A stretch of 28,166 nt of DNA from Apopatocola sp963628785 (GTDB lineage Bacteria > Bacillota > Clostridia > Oscillospirales > Oscillospiraceae): positions 1 through 28,166 of the forward strand of contig CAVGGQ010000020.1 of the NCBI GenBank assembly GCA_963628785.1, read 5' to 3'. A model generated the notes under the pieces. The model saw only the letters and a list, made by a program, of their open reading frames with translations, had not been told where the DNA came from and made no database searches. Of this stretch, positions 23,088-28,166 are shown in pieces. Numbering within the stretch: position 1 is the stretch's first letter; each line of letters starts with the position of its first letter. The position numbers and the translations under genes are program-made.

Positions 23088-23792
23088 ATGGAACTTCAAA
23101 CGATTCTCTCTGCCTGTGACCATACGCTGCTGCGCACCGACTGCACGGCTGCCGAAATTCGCGCCCTGTGCGACGACGCCATCCGCTACGGCTGCGCTTC
23201 GGTCTGCATTCCTCCCGCCCACGTGGCAGGCGCGAAGCGCTATGTCAACGGCAAAATGAAAATCTGCACCGTTATCGGCTTTCCGAACGGCTACAATACC
23301 ACCGCATGCAAGGTATTCGAGACCGAAGACGCCGTGAAGAACGGAGCGGACGAGATCGACATGGTCATCAACCTCGGCATGGTAAAAGATCAATGCTGGG
23401 ATATGCTGCTCGATGAGATCCGCCGCATTAAGGCAGCCTGCAACGGGCATCTTCTTAAGGTCATCATCGAGTGCTGCCTGCTGACGGACGAGGAGAAGAT
23501 CAAGCTCTGTGAGATCGTGTCGGAGAGCGGCGCGGATTATATCAAGACCTCTACCGGCTTTTCCAAGGGCGGTGCTACGTTCGACGATGTGGCGCTCATG
23601 CGCGCCCACTGCGCAAGCACCGTGAAGGTAAAAGCCGCAGGCGGCATTTCCTCACTCGAGGATGCCGAGCACTTCCTGCAGCTCGGTGCCGAGCGTCTCG
23701 GCACGAGCCGCATCGTAAAGCTCGCCAAACAGCTCGACGCCCAAGCCGCTGCAGCGGCGCATGCCGAAGCGGAGCCGGATAAAACGGAGTAA
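23088..23792 (+). CDS. deoC: Deoxyribose-phosphate aldolase
   Basis: A 234-residue class I aldolase that splits 2-deoxyribose-5-phosphate into acetaldehyde and glyceraldehyde-3-phosphate, in deoxynucleoside breakdown. The Schiff-base lysine is in YIKTSTGFSKGGAT and the second catalytic lysine in VKVKAAGGISSLEDA; N-terminal CDHTLLRTDCTAAEI and VIGFPNGYNTTACKVFE are typical. AAAGGG lies upstream of the ATG at 23088; the longer frame from 23031 would start in the hairpin. An alanine-rich tail (QAAAAAHAEAEPDKTE) extends the usual end by about 15 residues. A hairpin follows the gene. Confidence 0.96.
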   Translation: MELQTILSACDHTLLRTDCTAAEIRALCDDAIRYGCASVCIPPAHVAGAKRYVNGKMKICTVIGFPNGYNTTACKVFETEDAVKNGADEIDMVINLGMVKDQCWDMLLDEIRRIKAACNGHLLKVIIECCLLTDEEKIKLCEIVSESGADYIKTSTGFSKGGATFDDVALMRAHCASTVKVKAAGGISSLEDAEHFLQLGAERLGTSRIVKLAKQLDAQAAAAAHAEAEPDKTE

Positions 23793-23801
23793 CGCATTTT
23801 C

Positions 23802-23827
23802 TGCGGGAGCCGGAAACGGCTCCCGCA
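23802..23827 (+). terminator. Hairpin after deoC
   Basis: A perfect 11-bp stem (23802-23812 with 23817-23827) is closed by a GAAA tetraloop. A U-tract is lacking, so it is a strong RNA structure but an imperfect terminator. Confidence 0.5.
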
Positions 23828-23871
23828 CCGAATGATCCGCGAAATTTTCCCCAAAATTCGGAAAATTTCGA

Positions 23872-23900
23872 TTGACAAACCGAACATAAGCGATTATAAT
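23872..23900 (+). promoter_or_regulatory. Consensus promoter of infC-rpmI-rplT
   Basis: A perfect TTGACA (23872-23877), a 17-bp spacer and a perfect TATAAT (23895-23900) make this the strongest promoter in the window. Transcription should start near 23907. Confidence 0.92.
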
Positions 23901-23906
23901 AGCCAC

Positions 23907-24082
23907 GTTAAAAAGAAAGCAGACTGTTTCCGGTCTCACCCGGCCGCAAGAGCGTGCCGCGGTTAACATCGTTTGACTTAGATTATAAGTCGGATTATGT
24001 GCGGATGCGGTTTGCGTATCCGCTTTTTTGTATTCATGGACGGCGTGGAAAGCGTCAGTGATTTATTCGGAGGTGTTTAACG
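23907..24082 (+). promoter_or_regulatory. Probable L20-type leader with attenuator
   Basis: A structured 176-nt leader separates the promoter from infC. It contains a GC-rich region (23930-23965), a GACTTA/TAAGTC hairpin near 23975-23991, and ends in an intrinsic terminator at 24001-24029. In Bacillus and relatives, free ribosomal protein L20 binds the leader of this same operon and favours premature termination. The same logic is likely here; the assignment rests on operon identity and the terminator rather than on a structure search. Confidence 0.7.
24001..24029 (+). terminator. Leader attenuator upstream of infC
   Basis: A 9-bp stem (24001-24009 with 24015-24023, one wobble) and 5-nt loop are followed by six T residues (24024-24029). 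It is placed about 54 bp before the infC start, consistent with conditional termination. Confidence 0.85.
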
Positions 24083-24619
24083 ATCGCTACCCAGACACAT
24101 TTGCTCAACGAAGAGATCCGCGAAGCGGAAGTCCGTTTGATCAGCGAAGAGGGCGAACAGCTTGGCGTCATGCCGAGTGACAAGGCGCTCCAAATTGCGG
24201 AAGAACGCGAGATGGACCTTGTTCTGATCTCCCCGCAGGCGAAGCCGCCTGTGTGCAAGATCATGGACTACGGCAAGTTCCGTTTTGAGCAGACAAAAAA
24301 GGAAAAGGAAGCCCGCAAGAATCAGCGCATCATTGAGATCAAAGAGATCCGCATGTCTCCCGGCATCGGTGACAACGACTTCAATACCAAGCTGAAAAAC
24401 GGACAGAAGTTCCTCCTGGACGGCGACCGGCTGAAGGTCACGGTTCGTTTCCGCGGCCGTGAAATGGCTCACACCAACATCGGCGAGCAACTTCTCACGA
24501 GCTTTGCTTCCCGGTGCGCCGACATTGCTACCATGGATAAGAACCCCAAGATGGAAGGCAGAAACATGTTTATGTTCCTCTCTCCCAAAGCCCCCGACAA
24601 ACAAGCAAACAAAAAGTAA
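24083..24619 (+). CDS. infC: Translation initiation factor IF-3, ATC start
   Basis: A 178-residue initiation factor that binds the 30S subunit and proofreads the start codon. LLNEEIREAEVRLI, KPPVCKIMDYGKFRFEQTKKEKEARK and the C-terminal IEIKEIRMSPGIGDNDFNTKLKN are classic IF-3. There is no ATG or GTG near the N-terminus. A GGAGG site (24069-24073) is followed at 9 bases by ATC at 24083, giving an N-terminus of MATQTHLLNEE. A rare non-AUG start is a hallmark of infC and underlies autoregulation, because IF-3 discriminates against such codons. The TTG at 24101 is the alternative but lacks a ribosome site at proper distance. Confidence 0.93.
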   Translation: MATQTHLLNEEIREAEVRLISEEGEQLGVMPSDKALQIAEEREMDLVLISPQAKPPVCKIMDYGKFRFEQTKKEKEARKNQRIIEIKEIRMSPGIGDNDFNTKLKNGQKFLLDGDRLKVTVRFRGREMAHTNIGEQLLTSFASRCADIATMDKNPKMEGRNMFMFLSPKAPDKQANKK

Positions 24620-24634
24620 AGGAGATATTCCGAG

Positions 24635-24832
24635 ATGCCGAAACTGAAATCTCACAGCGGCGCGAAGAAGAGATTCAATCTCACCAAGACCGGCAAGGTC
24701 AAACGTGCCCACGCCTTTAAGAGCCACATTCTCAACAAGAAGTCGACCAAGCGTAAGAGAGGCCTCCGTCAGGGCGCCTATGCGGACGCCACCACCGCGC
24801 CCACGATCAAGCAGATGATTCCGTACAAATAA
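24635..24832 (+). CDS. rpmI: 50S ribosomal protein L35
   Basis: A 65-residue, very basic ribosomal protein of standard length. MPKLKSHSGAKKRFNLTKTGKVKRAHAFKSH is the family N-terminus. AAAGGAG lies about 8 bases upstream. It sits between infC and rplT as in nearly all bacteria. Confidence 0.98.
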   Translation: MPKLKSHSGAKKRFNLTKTGKVKRAHAFKSHILNKKSTKRKRGLRQGAYADATTAPTIKQMIPYK

Positions 24833-24847
24833 GGGAGGACGTAAAAG

Positions 24848-25201
24848 ATGGCCAGAGTCAAAGGCGCGATGATGACGCGCAAGAGAAGAAACAAAAAGCT
24901 GGGTCTTGCCAAGGGTTATTGGGGAAACAAGTCCCGTCACTATAAAATGGCAAATCAGCAGCTGATGAAGTCCGGCCGCTACGCTTATGTCGGCCGCAAG
25001 CTGAAAAAGCGCGACTTCCGCCAGCTGTGGATCACCCGTATCAGCGCCGGCTGCAAGATGAACGGCATGAACTACTCCACCTTTATGCATGGCCTGAAGA
25101 AGGCGGGCATTGACATGAACCGCAAGATGCTCTCCGAACTCGCCATTCATGATGCCGCCGCTTTCACCGCTCTGTGCGAGAAAGCCAAAGCGAGCCTGTA
25201 A
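24848..25201 (+). CDS. rplT: 50S ribosomal protein L20
   Basis: A 117-residue 23S-binding assembly protein of normal length. MARVKGAMMTRKRRNKKLGLAKGYWGNKSRHYKMANQQLMKS, RDFRQLWITRISAGCKMNGMNYSTFMHGLKKAGIDMNRKMLSELA match the family throughout. GGGAGGACG precedes the ATG. As in other Firmicutes it is the likely repressor of its own operon through the leader at 23907-24082. Confidence 0.98.
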   Translation: MARVKGAMMTRKRRNKKLGLAKGYWGNKSRHYKMANQQLMKSGRYAYVGRKLKKRDFRQLWITRISAGCKMNGMNYSTFMHGLKKAGIDMNRKMLSELAIHDAAAFTALCEKAKASL

Positions 25202-25220
25202 TTCCATAGATTCGCAATCG

Positions 25221-25249
25221 ACACGCTGTCTTCGGACAGCGTGTTTTTG
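25221..25249 (+). terminator. Intrinsic terminator after rplT
   Basis: A perfect 10-bp stem (25221-25230 with 25235-25244) is closed by a TTCG tetraloop and followed by a T-run through 25248. Confidence 0.9.
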
Positions 25250-25252
25250 TTG

Positions 25253-25281
25253 TTGCATTGCCGGCGGTTTTATGGGATAAT
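25253..25281 (+). promoter_or_regulatory. Promoter of the zinc-ribbon protein gene
   Basis: TTGCAT (25253-25258), a 17-bp spacer and GATAAT (25276-25281), with an upstream TG making an extended -10. It starts immediately behind the rplT terminator. Confidence 0.7.
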
Positions 25282-25315
25282 AAGAAAATAAGATCCATAT
25301 AAGGAGGGTTGCCTG

Positions 25316-26632
25316 ATGGCATTTTGCTCGAACTGCGGTGCCAATATTCCGGACGGGAGCAAGTTCTGTCCCGAATGCGGCACAAAGATGATTTCTGTGC
25401 TTGACCGCCCACCCGCAAATAACGCACCGTCCCCCGGCAGCACGAACGGTGCGCCGCCGGAACAAACTCCTGCGGAGAACATGTTCACTTATACGCCCGA
25501 GACGCAGAGCAATTCCTACTATACGGCGTCGACGTATTCCTATGATCCGTCTGCTTCCGACATTCCCGGCGGCATTCAGACGAAGAAGGAGAGAAAGTCT
25601 TCTCTTGTACCGATTTTGCTGATCCTGCTCGGCCTTGTCGTCATCGGCGCGGTGCTCTTTTTCGTGCTGCGCGGTCGAGCCTCGGACTTTGAAGCCGTGA
25701 CATATAACGCCGTGTCCGGAACATCCTTCGGCAGAGCGGTCGACGTGGATACCATGTGGCCGGACGGATTCTCCGTGGAGCTCATTTCCGGGAACAAATG
25801 CGTCGTCGCGGTGGATGGTAAATCGCAGAATTGCTCCTACGACTACGATAAGGAAGACGGTGAAATCGAGATCAACCTCGGAAAAGACAACGAGCTCGAA
25901 GGACGCATCCGCGGCGATACGCTCTATCTGGAAGATGTTCTCAATACCGGCGTTGATCTGACCTTTTTGCGCGAAGGTGCGCAAGAGCCTGCAGCGGAGC
26001 CCACGGCCGAACCTACGGTCGAACCCACGGCCGAACCTACGGTCGAGCAGGAAAGTGCCGCAGCTGCGGAGGAGACGGCCGCCGATGACTATTGGGTCGG
26101 CGACTGGTACGGCTGGTGGATCGCATACAACGGCACAGGGGACTGCGCTTCTTTGAATGACTACGCCTTTGACTCCTGCGCTTCCATTACGAAAGATGCG
26201 GACGGAAGCTATGTGCTGGAGTTGTGGGATTTGGACTGCGATAAAGGGGAAAACATTTCGCACTGTTACCTGACTCACGGAAAGGGCTACACGGAAAACG
26301 GACGCCTTGTCTCCGAGGAAGGCTATTTCTTTGATTACGACTTCGGAGCCGGTGATTGGATCATTGACCCCGGCGATTCCATTGTGAGCGAATTTGATCA
26401 CATGATCTGCATCCGAGGCTCTTATGTCGATGTGAGCGACAGTTCCTCCACGATGGACTATTACATTTTCCTGCGCCCGTGGGGCATGAGCTGGGACGAT
26501 GTCCGTTCGGCCGATATGACCGATATGCCGTATGACGATATGATGCCGATCTACTATGATGACTGGTATGTCCCGCGCATGAACGGCACAATGCCCGCAT
26601 ACTTTAACATCGATTTCGATGACCCGGACTGA
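25316..26632 (+). CDS. Zinc-ribbon, single-span membrane protein of unknown function
   Basis: A 438-residue protein I cannot assign to a pathway. A cytoplasmic zinc ribbon (C4, C7, C18, C21: CSNCG...CPECG) is followed by a polar Pro/Ser/Thr-rich linker, one membrane helix (about 96-119) and an extracellular portion. The latter has a small beta domain (about 123-220), a Pro-Thr-Glu repeat spacer (about 220-250) and an acidic, Trp/Tyr-rich domain (about 255-438). Proteins with this N-terminal zinc ribbon plus a membrane anchor are frequent in Clostridia and variable outside the membrane. The spacer contains a 24-bp tandem repeat. AAGGAGGG precedes the ATG; it has its own promoter and terminator. 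Confidence 0.85.
   Translation: MAFCSNCGANIPDGSKFCPECGTKMISVLDRPPANNAPSPGSTNGAPPEQTPAENMFTYTPETQSNSYYTASTYSYDPSASDIPGGIQTKKERKSSLVPILLILLGLVVIGAVLFFVLRGRASDFEAVTYNAVSGTSFGRAVDVDTMWPDGFSVELISGNKCVVAVDGKSQNCSYDYDKEDGEIEINLGKDNELEGRIRGDTLYLEDVLNTGVDLTFLREGAQEPAAEPTAEPTVEPTAEPTVEQESAAAAEETAADDYWVGDWYGWWIAYNGTGDCASLNDYAFDSCASITKDADGSYVLELWDLDCDKGENISHCYLTHGKGYTENGRLVSEEGYFFDYDFGAGDWIIDPGDSIVSEFDHMICIRGSYVDVSDSSSTMDYYIFLRPWGMSWDDVRSADMTDMPYDDMMPIYYDDWYVPRMNGTMPAYFNIDFDDPD
26000..26047 (+). repeat. 24-bp tandem repeat within the zinc-ribbon gene
   Basis: Two adjacent 24-bp copies (26000-26023 and 26024-26047) differ only at the last base. Each encodes PTAEPTVE. The repeat is in frame, so gain or loss of copies would change linker length without a frameshift. 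Confidence 0.9.
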
Positions 26633-26648
26633 ACCCGCCGCACACAGA

Positions 26649-26683
26649 AAAACAGACGGAGCGATATGTGCTCCGTCTGTTTT
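26649..26683. terminator. Terminator after the zinc-ribbon gene
   Basis: A perfect 14-bp stem (26649-26662 with 26670-26683) has A residues on the left arm and T residues on the right arm, so the T-tract is partly inside the stem. It can act in either direction. Confidence 0.75.
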
Positions 26684-26717
26684 CGTAAAAAGACATCGTT
26701 GAAAGAAAGCATAAACT

Positions 26718-27845
26718 ATGGAAGAAAAGAAACGCGATAAGCTGACCCTTCGCTCCGTATGGAACATCTGCCCTGTACGGCATACGGTGCTGCTGCTCTC
26801 GCTCATGTGGCTTGCGGCATACTTCCTAGGGCGGGGCAATAAAACGTGGATGAATACGCTCTGCCGCACACTCGTGCGGCCGTGGCACGCCTTTGCGGGG
26901 CGCATCTTCTCCCTTGTGAAATTCTCCGTTACGGAGTGGATCATTCTGTTCCTCGTGGTGCTCGGCGTCACTCTGATCATTGCCCTCGTTGTCCGCCTTA
27001 TCCGCCGCAAGCGGGAAAAAAGCTATCGGACGGCCATGACGATCCTCTCTGTGTCGGCTGCGATGTTCGCGCTCTTCTGCCTCTGGTGGGGCGTGCTCTA
27101 CTACTCGGACAGCTTTTCCGAGCAGTCCGGCCTCGAAGCGCGGGAGATATCGGTCGAAGAACTCGAGAGCGTAACGCAATATTTCGCCGACCGGGTGAAC
27201 GAAGCGAGGGAGAAGGTAGAGCGCGATTCGGAAGGCCTCTATTGTGCGGATAAAGCCGAAATTTTCGATCGCTCTGCCACGATCTACAAGAACGCAGAGA
27301 AAATTTTCCCGTGTCTGAGCTCGCCGGAGATCCGCGCAAAACCGGCGATATTCTCAAGGCTCTTGAGCTACATAAATTACACGGGCTTCTTTTTCCCGTA
27401 CACCGCCGAGGCCAACCTGAACGCCGATTCTCCGGTCTGCCTGCTGTCCTCCACCATTGCGCACGAGCTCTCACATCTGCGCGGCGTGGCCCGCGAGGAC
27501 GAAGCCAACTTCTGCGCGGTGTTCGCGTGCATGGAAAGCGGCGATGTCGACTACACCTACTCGGGCGCGCTGCTTGCCTATATCTATCTCGGCAACGCCC
27601 TCTACGATGCGGACTATGACGCATGGTATGGCGTCTATTCCTCCTTGAGTGAGAATGTCCGCGCCGACCTCAAGGCCAACAACGCCTACTGGAAGCAATT
27701 CGAGACGCCGGTTGCCGATGCCTCCGAAAAGGTCTACGAATCCTTCCTGGAAACCTACGGCGACGACCGCGGTATGCAAAGCTATGGTGCCTGCGTGGAT
27801 CTGCTGGTCGTCTACTACCTCAATGCTGCCGAAGCCGGAGACTGA
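26718..27845 (+). CDS. DUF3810-type membrane protein with HExxH motif
   Basis: A 375-residue protein with three N-terminal membrane helices (about residues 22-40, 73-95 and 106-128) and a large soluble C-terminal part. The C-terminal part holds GFFFPYTAEANLN and a zinc-metalloprotease-like HELSH (residues 249-253) followed by LRGVAREDEANF, where Glu262 is a likely third ligand. This pattern matches the DUF3810 family, as far as I recognise it. It suggests a membrane-bound metallopeptidase, but no activity can be claimed. No strong promoter lies in the 35-bp gap after the preceding terminator; GAAAGAAAG is a weak ribosome site. Confidence 0.8.
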   Translation: MEEKKRDKLTLRSVWNICPVRHTVLLLSLMWLAAYFLGRGNKTWMNTLCRTLVRPWHAFAGRIFSLVKFSVTEWIILFLVVLGVTLIIALVVRLIRRKREKSYRTAMTILSVSAAMFALFCLWWGVLYYSDSFSEQSGLEAREISVEELESVTQYFADRVNEAREKVERDSEGLYCADKAEIFDRSATIYKNAEKIFPCLSSPEIRAKPAIFSRLLSYINYTGFFFPYTAEANLNADSPVCLLSSTIAHELSHLRGVAREDEANFCAVFACMESGDVDYTYSGALLAYIYLGNALYDADYDAWYGVYSSLSENVRADLKANNAYWKQFETPVADASEKVYESFLETYGDDRGMQSYGACVDLLVVYYLNAAEAGD

Positions 27846-28166
27846 TGTCTTAGCCTCGCAGAGTTTTCGCTCATCAGAGCCCAAATAAAATTCGTTATTC
27901 TCCATCTGACGAGGGAGTTGCCAACCGTAAGGCTGACTGAGGGAGAGAACCACGCCGCAGCGGGCGCGTCTCGCTCAAATTCTAAACCCATTTCTCTTAA
28001 ATCAAGTGCGCGAAACCGCACGGCGGTTTCTTTCCGAGGAGCGTCAGCTCCCTCTTTCTTGTAATACTCCTTGTATTTTGTTTTTTGTTCTTAGTCTTAG
28101 TCTTTTGTTATTTGTTTTTTGTTATTAGTCTTTAGTAGCCTTTTGCTTGCTTTCGTTCCCTTCGCT
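27846..28166. repeat. Non-coding tail with probable dispersed repeat and T-rich low-complexity DNA
   Basis: No gene is supported here. The part 27890-27955 resembles a dispersed intergenic repeat I associate with gut Clostridia (core GAGGGAGTTGCC and GGCTGACTGAGGGAG). It is followed by two hairpins: GAAACCGC/GCGGTTTC (28012-28030) and GGAGC/GCTCC (28038-28051), each followed by T-rich sequence. From about 28066 to 28140 the DNA is a T-rich stretch with repeated TTAGTC and TTTTGTT units. The hairpins may terminate the DUF3810 transcript. Confidence 0.5.

Noticed and set aside
24077..27010. 977-residue minus-strand open frame across infC, rpmI, rplT and the zinc-ribbon gene
   Set aside because: It crosses four well-supported genes, their promoters and terminators. 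Its composition is typical of an antisense shadow in GC-rich DNA.
28066..28140. Possible CRISPR-like array in the T-rich repeats
   Set aside because: The units are short, irregular and low-complexity, with no constant repeat-spacer pattern and no cas genes.

Overview
The window looks like chromosomal DNA of a fairly GC-rich, anaerobic low-GC-phylum relative: a member of the Clostridia, most probably the Oscillospirales/Ruminococcaceae group of gut bacteria. The reasons are the Firmicutes-type Rnf gene order (rnfCDGEAB), the infC-rpmI-rplT operon with an L20-type leader, a compact murG-ftsQ-ftsZ cluster, lipoprotein transporters with Thr/Glu-rich linkers, and consensus -35/-10 promoters with strong GGAGG-type ribosome sites. 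This placement is inferred from gene content; no 16S rRNA is present.

Layout. (1) 1-11022: an accessory catabolic locus. A LacI-type regulator (minus strand) faces a plus-strand operon holding a PotABCD-like ABC importer (lipoprotein, two permeases, ATPase), an L-rhamnose-isomerase-family enzyme, a nucleoside hydrolase, an iron-type alcohol dehydrogenase and a large ADP-ribosylglycohydrolase-family protein with two extra beta-sandwich-like regions. Two inverted copies of an 11-bp sequence, one at each end of the divergent intergenic region, are likely LacI-family operators. (2) 11030-11103: tRNA-Gly(CCC), minus strand. (3) 11496-17365: the Rnf ferredoxin:NAD oxidoreductase operon, followed by a NusG-domain-II protein and a Gx-transporter-family membrane protein. 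(4) 17533-19455: tsaE-tsaB (tRNA t6A synthesis) and upp. (5) 19570-22780: murG, an ftsQ/divIB-like gene and ftsZ. (6) 22820-23792: a tiny Cro/C1-type HTH gene and deoC. (7) 23872-25249: a consensus promoter, leader with attenuator, then infC (ATC start), rpmI and rplT. (8) 25253-27845: a zinc-ribbon membrane protein of unknown function and a DUF3810 membrane protein with a metalloprotease-like HExxH motif. (9) 27846-28166: non-coding DNA that looks like a dispersed repeat element and T-rich low-complexity sequence.

How the parts may work together. The first locus is the most interesting. It combines one importer, two hydrolases from families that typically break ribosyl N-glycosidic bonds, an aldose-ketose isomerase and an oxidoreductase under one LacI regulator. 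It lacks the kinase and aldolase of the classical rhamnose pathway. I infer a dedicated system for importing and dismantling a glycoside or nucleoside-like compound, whose substrate cannot be read from sequence. The Rnf cluster is energy-conserving. The two genes behind it resemble the EetA/EetB pair of flavin-based extracellular electron transfer, which suggests a link between Rnf and flavin or quinone handling. The rest is housekeeping.
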